From NCBI GenBank assembly GCA_025210235.1, contig JAOASG010000071.1, positions 1-64,000 of the forward strand: 64,000 nt of DNA, given 5' to 3'. This DNA comes from Vallitalea sp. GTDB taxonomy: Bacteria; Bacillota; Clostridia; Lachnospirales; Vallitaleaceae. The notes below the pieces were generated by a model. It was not told the DNA's origin, made no database searches, and saw only the letters and a list, made by a program, of their open reading frames with translations. The first letter of the stretch is position 1; each line of letters starts with the position of its first letter. The position numbers were made by a program, and so were the translations under genes. This document shows, piece by piece, positions 17,989 through 26,424 of this stretch.

Positions 17989-18727
17989 ACAAGAAATAAT
18001 TCAATTATTAAAGCAATTGCAAAATAATAATGTATCAGTAGACGAAGCATATGAAGTAATTAAAGATTTGCCATTTAAGGATTTAGGTTTCGCAAAAATC
18101 GATAATCATAGAGAAATAAGAGTGGGGTATCCAGAGGTAATATATTGTGAAAATAAAACGATATCTCAAGTAAGAGAAATAATTAAATTCATGTTAACCA
18201 AAAACAATAATATTTTAGCAACTAGAGCTTCTAAAGAAATGTTTGAAAATGTTAAGGATTTGAATAGTGATTTAAAATATAATGAATTAGGAAGAACAAT
18301 TACTTATGAGGTTAATAAAATTCAAAAAACAGATTCTTATATTGCTATAGTTTCAGCAGGAACATCTGATTTAGCAGTAGTTGAAGAAGCTAAAGAGACT
18401 GCATTAATATTAGGAAATCAAGTAGAGGTTATTACTGATGTTGGAGTAGCAGGAATTCATCGATTATATGCTAGATTAGATTTAATTAGAGGCGCAAAAG
18501 TAATTATAGTAATAGCTGGTATGGAAGGTGCACTGGCTAGTGTAGTAGGTGGTCTTGTAGATAAGCCAATTATTGCAGTACCAACAAGTGTTGGATATGG
18601 TGCTAATTTCAACGGTCTATCAGCATTACTTTCTATGTTAAATAGTTGTGCTTCTGGTGTATCAGTAGTTAATATTGATAATGGATTTGGAGCAGCATAT
18701 AATGCAAGTATGATAAATCAAATATAA
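17981..18727 (+). CDS. larB: Pincer-cofactor biosynthesis carboxylase LarB
   Basis: This 248-residue protein has a variable N-terminal half and a C-terminal AIR-carboxylase-like domain (IAIVSAGTSDLAVVEEA, DVGVAGIHRLYARLD, VIAGMEGALASVVGGLVDKP, VPTSVGYGANF). LarB carboxylates and hydrolyses nicotinic acid adenine dinucleotide, the first step to the pincer nucleotide. Its ATG overlaps the end of larE by 8 bases and has an internal AGGTGG site. It is the last gene of the operon before a strong terminator. No larA follows. Confidence 0.95.
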   Translation: MNEQEIIQLLKQLQNNNVSVDEAYEVIKDLPFKDLGFAKIDNHREIRVGYPEVIYCENKTISQVREIIKFMLTKNNNILATRASKEMFENVKDLNSDLKYNELGRTITYEVNKIQKTDSYIAIVSAGTSDLAVVEEAKETALILGNQVEVITDVGVAGIHRLYARLDLIRGAKVIIVIAGMEGALASVVGGLVDKPIIAVPTSVGYGANFNGLSALLSMLNSCASGVSVVNIDNGFGAAYNASMINQI

Positions 18728-18744
18728 TGGTGTAAATAATAAAT

Positions 18745-18787
18745 AAATGAGTCTTATTTAACTATAAGAGTTAAATAAGACTCATTT
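18745..18787. terminator. Bidirectional terminator between larB and panD
   Basis: AAATGAGTCTTATTTAAC pairs perfectly with its complement across a 7-base loop, flanked by A-rich and T-rich ends. It can serve larB on the plus strand and panD on the minus strand. Confidence 0.88.
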
Positions 18788-18862
18788 TATATCTTCTAAA
18801 AACTGCCATTAAATATATACACAAAATAAATGAAAAGATGTTATATATTTAATATAAAAATT

Positions 18863-19213
18863 TTATTTTACAATATTATTATCACTATCTAATAATACAA
18901 CTTTTGGTGTAAAATTTTTAGCTTCTTCTTTTTCCATTAATGCATATGCAATAATAATAACTACATCTTCTGGTTGAACCAATCTAGCGGCAGCTCCATT
19001 TAGACATATTGTTCCACTATTTCTTTCTCCTTTAATTACATAAGTTTCTAGTCTTGCTCCATTATTATTATTTACTATCTGAACTTTTTGTCCAGGGAGT
19101 ATATCAGCAGCTTCCATTAATTTTTCATCAATTGTAATACTACCTACATAATTTAAATTAGCATCAGTTACAACTGCCTTATGAAGCTTTCCAGTCATCA
19201 TTTCTATTAACAT
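18863..19213 (-). CDS. panD: Aspartate 1-decarboxylase PanD
   Basis: This 116-residue proenzyme has the self-cleavage site Gly24-Ser25 (NYVGSITID), which yields the catalytic pyruvoyl group. Further motifs are [29 protein letters not shown] and the glycine/alanine-rich [17 protein letters not shown]. It makes beta-alanine from aspartate for pantothenate synthesis. It starts one base after the panC stop and is last in the panG-panB-panC-panD transcript. Confidence 0.96.
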   Translation of the reverse strand: MLIEMMTGKLHKAVVTDANLNYVGSITIDEKLMEAADILPGQKVQIVNNNNGARLETYVIKGERNSGTICLNGAAARLVQPEDVVIIIAYALMEKEEAKNFTPKVVLLDSDNNIVK

Positions 19214-19214
19214 A

Positions 19215-20063
19215 TTAATTAACCTCCATTCTTAAGTTATCGATTAGTCGTGTATTTCCAAATCTTACAGCAAGTGCAATAAGAGTATTTCCTTCAATTT
19301 TATCTATATCTTCAAGAGTATTTTCACTAACTATGCTTATATAATCAATTTTTGCTAATGATTTAGAATTAATACTTTGTTGTATACTAGATTTAACAAT
19401 GTCTGCTGAACGTTCACCATCTATAATAATATTTTTTGCCATTTGAAGAGATTGAAAGAGAATCGTTGCTTGGCCTCGTTCTTCTTGATTAAGATATTTA
19501 TTTCTTGAGCTCATAGCTAAGCCATCTTTTTCTCTAATAATTGGACAAGTAATAATTTCTACAGGTATATTTAAATCTTTTACCATTCTATTAATAACAA
19601 GTGCTTGTTGAGCATCTTTTTGACCAAAATAAGCTTTTTTTGGTTGAATAATATTGAATAATTTAGTAACAATTGTTGTAACACCTTGAAAATGTGTTGG
19701 TCTAGAGCTACCACATAAATTCGCTGTTAGATTATTAACATTAACATAGGTAAAATGATTTTCTAAATACATTATAGAATCAGAAGGTATAAATACAATA
19801 TCTACCCCTGCATTTTCTGCAAGTCTTTTGTCATTTTCAATATCTCTTGGATAACTATCTAAATCTTCTGTTGGTCCAAACTGAGTTGGATTAACATATA
19901 TACTAAGTACAGTTATGTCATTTTCACTAACAGATTTATTTAGAAGAGATATATGCCCTTCATGCAAATATCCCATTGTAGGTACAAGTCCAATGCTTTT
20001 TCCATTACTACGATGTGTATCTAATAATTCACGCATTTCTTTAATAGTATTAAAAACTTTCAT
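19215..20063 (-). CDS. panC: Pantothenate synthetase PanC
   Basis: This 282-residue enzyme has the nucleotidyltransferase motif [14 protein letters not shown] with its HxGH-type element, then [20 protein letters not shown] and the second ATP motif [10 protein letters not shown]. It joins pantoate and beta-alanine with ATP. The panB stop and panC ATG share a base at 20063, so translation is coupled. Confidence 0.96.
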   Translation of the reverse strand: MKVFNTIKEMRELLDTHRSNGKSIGLVPTMGYLHEGHISLLNKSVSENDITVLSIYVNPTQFGPTEDLDSYPRDIENDKRLAENAGVDIVFIPSDSIMYLENHFTYVNVNNLTANLCGSSRPTHFQGVTTIVTKLFNIIQPKKAYFGQKDAQQALVINRMVKDLNIPVEIITCPIIREKDGLAMSSRNKYLNQEERGQATILFQSLQMAKNIIIDGERSADIVKSSIQQSINSKSLAKIDYISIVSENTLEDIDKIEGNTLIALAVRFGNTRLIDNLRMEVN

Positions 20064-20908
20064 TAATTATTTCCTCCATAAATAATCAAATTCATTACGC
20101 TTTCATCAATGTGAAAAACATGTTCTGAACTTGGAAATGTTTTGCTTTTAACGTCTTCAATATAATTTTTAGTTGCTTCTGTAATTATTTCTTGTATATT
20201 TGCATATTCTTTAACGAATTTTGGTGATTTATTGGAATATAGGTTTAGAATATCATGGGTTACTAATACTTGACCGTCACAATTTGCACCAGCACCTATT
20301 CCTATAGTAGGTACGTTAACATTCTTTGTTATTAGTTCAGCTAATTCAGTAGGTATACACTCTAGTACTATTGCAAATACACCTGCTTCTTCTAAAGCTT
20401 TTGCATCTTCTATTAATTTTTTAGCTTTTTCTTCTGATTTTCCTTGAATGTAATATCCACCAAGTTGATTAATTGATTGAGGAGTAAGACCTAAATGTCC
20501 CATAACTGGAATTCCAGCATTAACCATTGCTTTAGTTTGGTCTACTACTTCTATACCACCTTCTAGTTTTACAGCGTTAGCTTTTCCTTCTTGAATTAGA
20601 CGACCAGCATTTTTTACAGCTTCATGTACTCCTAAATGGTATGATAAAAATGGTAGATCAGCTACTATTAATGATCTCTTACTTCCACGAGTAACTGCTT
20701 TTACATGATGAAGCATATCTTCCATAGTTACTTGGGTAGTATCTTCATATCCTAAAACTACCATTCCAACAGAATCTCCTACTAATAAAATATCAATTCC
20801 AGCTTCATCTAAAATCATTGCTGTTGGGTAATCATATGCTGTTAACATAGTTATAGGTTCATCTGAATTTTTTTTTCTTCTAATAGTTTCAGTCGTTATT
20901 TTTTTCAT
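20063..20908 (-). CDS. panB: 3-methyl-2-oxobutanoate hydroxymethyltransferase PanB
   Basis: This 281-residue enzyme has ITMLTAYDYPTAMILDEAG, LLVGDSVGMVVLGY (metal-binding Asp), NAVKLEGG, PVMGHLGLTPQSI and IGIGAGANCDGQVLV. It adds a hydroxymethyl group from methylene-tetrahydrofolate to ketoisovalerate to make ketopantoate. Its start lies 20 bases inside the preceding DUF2520 gene, so the reductase and PanB are translationally linked. Confidence 0.97.
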   Translation of the reverse strand: MKKITTETIRRKKNSDEPITMLTAYDYPTAMILDEAGIDILLVGDSVGMVVLGYEDTTQVTMEDMLHHVKAVTRGSKRSLIVADLPFLSYHLGVHEAVKNAGRLIQEGKANAVKLEGGIEVVDQTKAMVNAGIPVMGHLGLTPQSINQLGGYYIQGKSEEKAKKLIEDAKALEEAGVFAIVLECIPTELAELITKNVNVPTIGIGAGANCDGQVLVTHDILNLYSNKSPKFVKEYANIQEIITEATKNYIEDVKSKTFPSSEHVFHIDESVMNLIIYGGNN

Positions 20909-21764
20909 TTTTTAATATCTCCCTTAAATTATTAACAGTATTTTCATCTAAAGTATTTTTTCTCATTACAATATCTAACGTTTTATTACCTAATACAGAA
21001 TATATATTGTTAATATCTTTATTTTGTTTTGATAATACTTCTATATGTTTTTGTATAGTACTAATATCACCTCTAGCTATTGGACCGGAAAGGGCACTTT
21101 CTGGACCTTTTTCAAAAATATTATTTAAAGTACCTTTTACTAATGGTTCAATAAGCTCTAAAGAAGTTTTTGAATCAAATCCTATCATATTTAGCATTTG
21201 AACGCCCGTATCCATTAGTGTAACAAGATAATTAGATACTATACAAGCTGATGCATGATATAAAGTTTTTTGCTTTGTTTTTATATTATATATTTTAAGT
21301 TTATTATCTTCTAGTAATTGTATAAATTCGTTAATTATATTTCCTTTTCCTTCTAATGTAAATGGTGTATGGTGTAACAAGCTAAGTGCGTGTTCAATAT
21401 CTGCAAATGATAATATTGGGTGTAGTGATGCTATAGTAGCTCCTTTTTGATATAAAGGTTCTAATACAGAAGAAGGATGAGCACCACTAGTATGACATAT
21501 TACTTTGTTATTTAGGTTTATATTTGTCATAATTATATCCGCAACAACATCTTCTATTGCATCGTCTGGTGTTGTAATCATAACGTATTTTGATGAAATA
21601 ATTAAATTTTCAATGTTTTCAAAAGTTTTACTATTGGTTTTGCTGGCACTTTTTTTTGCAGAAATATATGTTCTACTAGTATATCCACTAATAGACATAT
21701 TCATTTTATGAAAATACATACCTAGAGTAGTACCAACATTCCCAGCACCTATAAATCCAATCAT
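20889..21764 (-). CDS. panG: Probable ketopantoate reductase PanG (Rossmann + DUF2520)
   Basis: This 291-residue protein has an N-terminal Rossmann motif IGFIGAGNVGTTLG, strands ending in YVMITTPDDAIEDVV, then the DUF2520 half (TSGAHPSSVLEPLY, ASLHPILSF, HASACIVSNYLVTLMD, GPIARGD). Proteins with this build have been described as an alternative ketopantoate reductase, PanG. Overlap with panB supports that role here, as no PanE is visible. The start is set at 21764 because GGAGG lies between it and the upstream in-frame ATG at 21776. Confidence 0.82.
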   Translation of the reverse strand: MIGFIGAGNVGTTLGMYFHKMNMSISGYTSRTYISAKKSASKTNSKTFENIENLIISSKYVMITTPDDAIEDVVADIIMTNINLNNKVICHTSGAHPSSVLEPLYQKGATIASLHPILSFADIEHALSLLHHTPFTLEGKGNIINEFIQLLEDNKLKIYNIKTKQKTLYHASACIVSNYLVTLMDTGVQMLNMIGFDSKTSLELIEPLVKGTLNNIFEKGPESALSGPIARGDISTIQKHIEVLSKQNKDINNIYSVLGNKTLDIVMRKNTLDENTVNNLREILKNEKNND

Positions 21765-21824
21765 ATAAACCTCCATACCTAGCTCATTTTCTATATTAGT
21801 AGGTCTTTACTATAACATAAAAAA

Positions 21825-21850
21825 CCTTCTTTAGGCAGTACCAAAGAAGG
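21825..21850 (-). terminator. Intrinsic terminator between coaBC and the pan operon
   Basis: On the minus strand AACCTTCTTT pairs with AAAGAAGGTT and is followed by TTTTT. It should end the coaBC transcript. Only about 60 bases remain before panG, so the pan operon either uses a promoter overlapping the T-tract or is expressed by read-through. Confidence 0.82.
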
Positions 21851-21856
21851 TTAAAA

Positions 21857-21926
21857 TATAACTCAAACTTCGAATTTATTTTAGTTTGCTTCACACGTAT
21901 TTATGAAGTGTGAAGTTTGAGTTACA
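21857..21926. repeat. Inverted-repeat element, family 2, copy 1
   Basis: Outer arms TAACTCAAACTTC and GAAGTTTGAGTTA enclose an inner hairpin CTTCACA/TGTGAAG. The right side ends AGTTACATAA, closely matching the element at 38393-38465. Confidence 0.65.
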
Positions 21927-21991
21927 TAACTTATTCAACTTGATACTGTCTTTGTTCTATATAGAATCAAAGCAGATTTTTATTTATTATT

Positions 21992-23194
21992 TTATTTGCT
22001 AATTTGTTTAGTAATATAATCAAGGATTACATATGCTAATTCTTTTTTTGGCATAACTGCATGATTTTGTTTTAAACCGTTTTTATCAATTAATGTCACA
22101 CAGTTAGTATCTGATTCAAATCCAGCATTTACACTTGTAATATCATTAACTATTATTAAATCAACATTTTTATTATGAAGCTTTTTAATCCCATTTTCCA
22201 TGACATCATTGGTTTCAGCTGCGAATCCCACAATATATTGTTGAGGGTTTTTATGCATGCCGATCCATTTAAGTATGTCTGTATTACGGGTTAGTGTAAG
22301 ATTAATATCGCCGTCGGATTTTTTGATTTTTTGATTTTCATATATCTTTGGACGATAGTCAGCTACAGCAGCAGTTTTAATAACTATATCTTGTTGTGAC
22401 AAATTTTCTTTTACAGCTTCAAACATTTCAGTAGCTGTTTTAATTGGTATATATTTTTTTATGTTACTTGGTTTTGGGATGTTTACAGGACCAGATATTA
22501 AAGTAACTTCTGCTCCTTGCATTGCGGCTGCTTCTGCAATTGCATATCCCATTTTACCAGAAGAATAATTTGTCATAAAACGAACTGGATCAAGAGGTTC
22601 TCTTGTTGGACCAGCTGTTATTAATATTTTTTTTTCATCTAAAGGTTTATTATTTATTAATGTATTAGTGATTGATTCAATTATAGTAGTTACATTTGCA
22701 AGTTTTCCAATGCCTAAATCACCACATGCTAGTCTTCCTTGTTCTGGATCAATAAAATTATAACCAAATTCTTTTAATTTAGTTATATTATTTTGAACAA
22801 TAGGATTATTATACATATTAGTATTCATAGCTGGTGCAATAATTACAGGTGCTTTTGTTGCCATTACAGTTGTTGATAACATATCATCTGCAATTCCGTT
22901 TACTATTTTTCCTATTATATTAGCGGTAGCAGGTGAAACCAAAAATAAATCTGCTGATTTAGCTAAAGAAATATGTTCAATATCCCATTTTTGTATTTTT
23001 TCAAACATATCTACAACAACAGGATTCATACTTAGTGATTGAAATGTTAGGGGTGATACAAATTCTGTTGCTGATTTTGTCATAATTACATGAACATTAG
23101 CATTTAATTTTTTTAATCTACTTACTACATCGCACATCTTATATACAGCTATTCCACCACTTACACCTATTACGATAGTTTTTCCTTTTAACAT
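21992..23194 (-). CDS. coaBC: Bifunctional phosphopantothenoylcysteine decarboxylase/synthetase CoaBC
   Basis: The 400-residue protein has an N-terminal flavin-dependent CoaC domain: GKTIVIGVSGGIAVYK, the His motif HISLAKSAD and APAMNTNMYNNP. The C-terminal CoaB domain has ILITAGPTREPLDPVRFMTN-type and SSGKMGYAIAEAA motifs. It converts phosphopantothenate plus cysteine to phosphopantetheine. The start at 23194 follows AAAGGAG; the ORF extends 20 codons further but through the promoter region. It precedes the pan genes on the same strand, separated by a terminator. Confidence 0.96.
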   Translation of the reverse strand: MLKGKTIVIGVSGGIAVYKMCDVVSRLKKLNANVHVIMTKSATEFVSPLTFQSLSMNPVVVDMFEKIQKWDIEHISLAKSADLFLVSPATANIIGKIVNGIADDMLSTTVMATKAPVIIAPAMNTNMYNNPIVQNNITKLKEFGYNFIDPEQGRLACGDLGIGKLANVTTIIESITNTLINNKPLDEKKILITAGPTREPLDPVRFMTNYSSGKMGYAIAEAAAMQGAEVTLISGPVNIPKPSNIKKYIPIKTATEMFEAVKENLSQQDIVIKTAAVADYRPKIYENQKIKKSDGDINLTLTRNTDILKWIGMHKNPQQYIVGFAAETNDVMENGIKKLHNKNVDLIIVNDITSVNAGFESDTNCVTLIDKNGLKQNHAVMPKKELAYVILDYITKQISK

Positions 23195-23225
23195 ATGGAA
23201 ATCTCCTTTCGGTGTTAGTAGCTTA

Positions 23226-23254
23226 AATATAACATAGTAGAAAATAAAAATCAA
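23226..23254 (-). promoter_or_regulatory. Sigma-A promoter of coaBC
   Basis: On the minus strand TTGATT and TATATT are separated by 17 bases, with the -10 element about 30 bases before the coaBC ATG. Confidence 0.65.
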
Positions 23255-23306
23255 TAGATAGCAGCTTCATAACTTTTTCATATTGTTATTTTATAATATC
23301 AATATA

Positions 23307-23424
23307 AAGTAATTGCAAAACTTCAATTTGTTAATTATTTAATACAATATGTTGGGTTACTGCTTTTAATAATAACTATATATTGTATGTAAAGAATTAT
23401 AATTCCTAGTTTTGCAATTACCTA
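23307..23424. repeat. Full copy of the ~120-bp MITE-like palindrome
   Basis: The left end AAGTAATTGCAAAACT is matched by the right end AGTTTTGCAATTACCT in inverted orientation. An inner pair, TTTAATACAATATG on the left and ATATTGTATGTAAAG on the right, gives a near-complete imperfect hairpin. The element occupies most of the gap between the divergent coaBC and DUF2680 genes and probably carries or displaces the promoter of the latter. Confidence 0.8.
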
Positions 23425-23455
23425 AATAAACAACAATTATGAAGGAGGAATTACA

Positions 23456-23911
23456 ATGAAAGCAAGAAGACTAATTACATTAGGTTTATCAGGATCATTA
23501 TTATTAGGAATGGTAGCATATGCAGCATCGCCAGCACAAGTATATTCAGAGCTTACAGGTAAGACTGAGGAACAAGCTTATGAGTTACGTCAAGAGGGTA
23601 AAACTTATGGACAACTAGCTACTGAAGAAGGTGTTTATGAAGATTTTGTAGCAAAAATGTTAGAAGAAAAAATAAAAGTAATTGAAGAAAAAGTTAAAGA
23701 TGGACAGTTAACTAGAGAAGAAGCTGATGAATTTATAGCTAAATTAAAAGATAACGTAGGAAACTGTGATCCAAGTAACCCTCAAAGGTTAGGACAAAAA
23801 ATGGGTATAAGATTAGGTATGGGTCAAGGTCAAGGTATGGGTTGTGGAAAAGGTATTGGAAATGGTGGTAGAAAAGGTAGAGGACAAGGATTTGGTAGAA
23901 GAGTAAATTAA
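23456..23911 (+). CDS. Secreted DUF2680 protein with Met/Gly-rich tail
   Basis: This 151-residue protein has a signal peptide (about residues 1-24, ending AYAAS). A helical DUF2680 (YckD-like) core contains EEQAYELRQEGKTYGQLA and KDGQLTREEADEFIAKLKD. The low-complexity C-terminus is rich in Gly, Met, Lys and Arg (IRLGMGQGQGMGCGKGIG). AAGGAGG precedes the ATG. The family's function is unknown. It lies directly upstream of a two-component system whose sensor has a similar Met/Gly motif, suggesting it could be a target or partner of that system. Confidence 0.82.
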   Translation: MKARRLITLGLSGSLLLGMVAYAASPAQVYSELTGKTEEQAYELRQEGKTYGQLATEEGVYEDFVAKMLEEKIKVIEEKVKDGQLTREEADEFIAKLKDNVGNCDPSNPQRLGQKMGIRLGMGQGQGMGCGKGIGNGGRKGRGQGFGRRVN

Positions 23912-23960
23912 ATTTAGTAGTAAGTAATTATTTGTTAAAAATAGGGAAAATAGAACAAAA

Positions 23961-24000
23961 GGCTGTAGATAGTAATAGGCTATCTATAGCCATTAATTTT
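23961..24000 (+). terminator. Intrinsic terminator after the DUF2680 gene
   Basis: GGCTGTAGATAG pairs with CTATCTATAGCC across a short loop, followed by a T-rich stretch. The remaining ~240 bases before the response regulator hold no gene that I can see. Confidence 0.72.
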
Positions 24001-24239
24001 AATTACCAAAATAATGGATTTTATATAAATTTATGATATTATTTTATTAATATGTGTAATATAAATTTATAATTGTAACGCGTAGAATATTAATTCTTTA
24101 CATACACGATTAGTAGATAATTTTAGTAAGAGGGGTATATATAATTAACGAATTTATTTATAGGTAGTTTTTTATTACTTAATAATGCAGATTAGAATAT
24201 AATATAAATTAACGATATATTGAAAGAGGGCATGAAAGA

Positions 24240-24938
24240 ATGAAAGAAAAAATTCTTGTAATTGATGATGAACATGGATTATTAGAAGTGGTTGAGGCTT
24301 ATCTTAATAAAGAAGATTATGAGGTATTTACTGCTGATAATGGTAGGGAAGGCTTTTTAATGTATAAACAACTAAAACCTGATTTTATAGTTTTAGATTT
24401 AATGTTACCTGATTTATCAGGGGAACAAATATGTGAGAAAATTAGAAAAGAATCTAATGTACCTATATTAATGCTTACAGCTAAAAATATGGAAGATGAT
24501 AAGATAAATGGCTTATCACTTGGTGCAGATGATTATTTAACAAAGCCTTTTAGCCCAAGAGAATTAGTTATGAGGGTTAAGGCTATACTTAGGAGAGTTA
24601 ATAATAGTAACGTGGTTAATAATACAATTATATCACTTAATAACCATGATGTTATAATTGATAAGGAAGAGCGAACTGTTAAAAAAGCAGGGGAGATACT
24701 TAATATAACTCCTAATGAGTATGAAATTTTACTAGTTTTTGCAAGAAATCCAAATAAAGTTTTTACTAGGGCTCAGATTATTGATAGTGCATTAGGATAT
24801 GAATTTGTAGGCTATGATAGAACCATTGATGCACATATAAAAAATCTTCGTAAAAAGATTGAAGATGATATTAAAAATCCACAATATATTATAACTGTGT
24901 ACGGAGTAGGGTATAAGTTTAAAGGCAAACAAGATTAA
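24240..24938 (+). CDS. OmpR/PhoB-family response regulator
   Basis: This 232-residue protein has a receiver domain (acidic pocket D9, D10; phosphoacceptor D53; conserved Lys in DYLTKPFSPREL) and a C-terminal winged helix ending HIKNLRKKIEDD and YGVGYKF. It should be phosphorylated by the kinase 18 bases downstream and bind DNA as a dimer. The upstream DUF2680 gene is an obvious possible target. The start follows AAAGAGGG. Confidence 0.95.
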   Translation: MKEKILVIDDEHGLLEVVEAYLNKEDYEVFTADNGREGFLMYKQLKPDFIVLDLMLPDLSGEQICEKIRKESNVPILMLTAKNMEDDKINGLSLGADDYLTKPFSPRELVMRVKAILRRVNNSNVVNNTIISLNNHDVIIDKEERTVKKAGEILNITPNEYEILLVFARNPNKVFTRAQIIDSALGYEFVGYDRTIDAHIKNLRKKIEDDIKNPQYIITVYGVGYKFKGKQD

Positions 24939-24956
24939 GGATGGATGTGAATTACA

Positions 24957-26330
24957 ATGATAAGTTTAAGCAAAAGAATCACAAAAAATTCAATCGTTAT
25001 ATCATTGATTACAGTTATAGTTATAATAATAATATCTAATATAGGCATACATTATTATTTTGTTGATTATGTAATGAAGCAGAATAAACTTAATGATAAA
25101 GAAATAATAACTTATGTTAATAATAGTATTGAAAATGATGGAGTATTAGATAGTAGAGAATTAATGTATCTTAAACAACAAGCACATTTTAAAGACGTGG
25201 AGCTTGTTTTACTAAATAAAGATAGAGAAGTTATATTTATAAGTAGTATGGGTATGGGAAAAGGAAAGGGAATGGGTGTAAATATAATCCATGAGAATCC
25301 ATATAAAGAGGATTATACGTATATAGAAGAATCAATTAGTTACAAAAAGCAAGTAGTAGCTTATCTAAATATCGGTCATTATAAAAATATTATTACAGCT
25401 AAAGAAGATAATGATTTTATTTACACAATTAATATTTTGTATGCTATTTCTTTTATTATTGCAGTATTACTTGCAATAATTTTAAGCTCATACCTATCAA
25501 AGAGATTAACTAAACCTATTATTGAGATAAATAATAGTACACATAATATATCAAAGGGTAATTATAAACAAGTTAAATTAATTAAAACAGATACAAAAGA
25601 ATTAAGTGAATTAGCAAACTCAATTAAAGAATTAGCAAGACAACTTAGTGAACAAGAAGAATTGAGAAAAAGATTAAGTAATGATATATCTCATGAACTT
25701 AGAAGTCCATTAGCTGTTCTTAGAAGCCAGATAGAAGCATTAATGGATGGAGTCTTAGAACCTTCACCAGAAAGACTTGCTAAATTGAATGATGAAATAG
25801 TTAGGATGACAAAACTTATTAATGATCTTAATGAGCTATCCGTAGTAGAAAGTGAATATCTAAGACTTAATATGGCGAAAGTAGATATAAAAGAGGAATT
25901 ATCTGCTGTTATTGATAGTTTTATACCTCTTATGGAGAGTAAAAATATTAAGATGGAGAAGAAATTAGATTCCCATGTATTTATACAAGGTGATAAAGAT
26001 AGATTAAAACAAATATTCGTCAACTTACTAACTAATGCATATAAATACACTAACGAGGGTGGAGAAATAATTATTTCCTTACGTAAAAAAGATGATAAAG
26101 CAATAATTAGTTTTAAGGATTCTGGAATTGGTATTAAAGAAGAGGATTTATCCTATATATTTCAAAGGTTCTATAGAGGAGATGAATCTAGGAGTAGAAA
26201 AACAGGTGGAGCAGGAATAGGGTTATCTATTGTTAAAGAATTAGTAAAAGCACATAACGGAATTATAACTGTTGACAGCGAGTTAGGAAAAGGGTCGGTA
26301 TTTAATATCGTTTTTGAAACGATGAAATGA
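24957..26330 (+). CDS. Membrane sensor histidine kinase
   Basis: This 457-residue kinase has a TM at about residues 12-35, an extracytoplasmic sensor loop to about 157, a second TM, a HAMP domain, a DHp domain with phospho-His246 (NDISHELRSPLAVL), and a HATPase with N, G1 and G2 boxes (FVNLLTNAYKYT; FKDSGIGI; GGAGIGLSIVKELV). The sensor loop contains GMGKGKGMG, resembling the tail of the DUF2680 protein encoded upstream. Met/Gly-rich sequences can bind copper or silver, so metal or envelope stress is a possible signal; this is inference. Confidence 0.94.
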   Translation: MISLSKRITKNSIVISLITVIVIIIISNIGIHYYFVDYVMKQNKLNDKEIITYVNNSIENDGVLDSRELMYLKQQAHFKDVELVLLNKDREVIFISSMGMGKGKGMGVNIIHENPYKEDYTYIEESISYKKQVVAYLNIGHYKNIITAKEDNDFIYTINILYAISFIIAVLLAIILSSYLSKRLTKPIIEINNSTHNISKGNYKQVKLIKTDTKELSELANSIKELARQLSEQEELRKRLSNDISHELRSPLAVLRSQIEALMDGVLEPSPERLAKLNDEIVRMTKLINDLNELSVVESEYLRLNMAKVDIKEELSAVIDSFIPLMESKNIKMEKKLDSHVFIQGDKDRLKQIFVNLLTNAYKYTNEGGEIIISLRKKDDKAIISFKDSGIGIKEEDLSYIFQRFYRGDESRSRKTGGAGIGLSIVKELVKAHNGIITVDSELGKGSVFNIVFETMK

Positions 26331-26356
26331 AGGTATTAATATCAATGGTTAAAATA

Positions 26357-26405
26357 AGATAGATACAATATTTGGGAAAACATACTCAAACATTGTATCT
26401 ATCTA
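26357..26405. terminator. Bidirectional terminator between the kinase and the glycan cluster
   Basis: AGATAGATACAAT and ATTGTATCTATCT form a long stem across an 18-24 base loop between two converging genes. The flanks lack a strong T-run, so efficiency is uncertain. Confidence 0.65.
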
Positions 26406-26424
26406 AGGGATTTTTAGAACTCTG

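Noticed and set aside
21777-21860. pan RNA motif upstream of the pan operon
   Set aside because: The only structure here is a plain terminator with a T-tract; I see no bulged-A tandem hairpins of the pan type.
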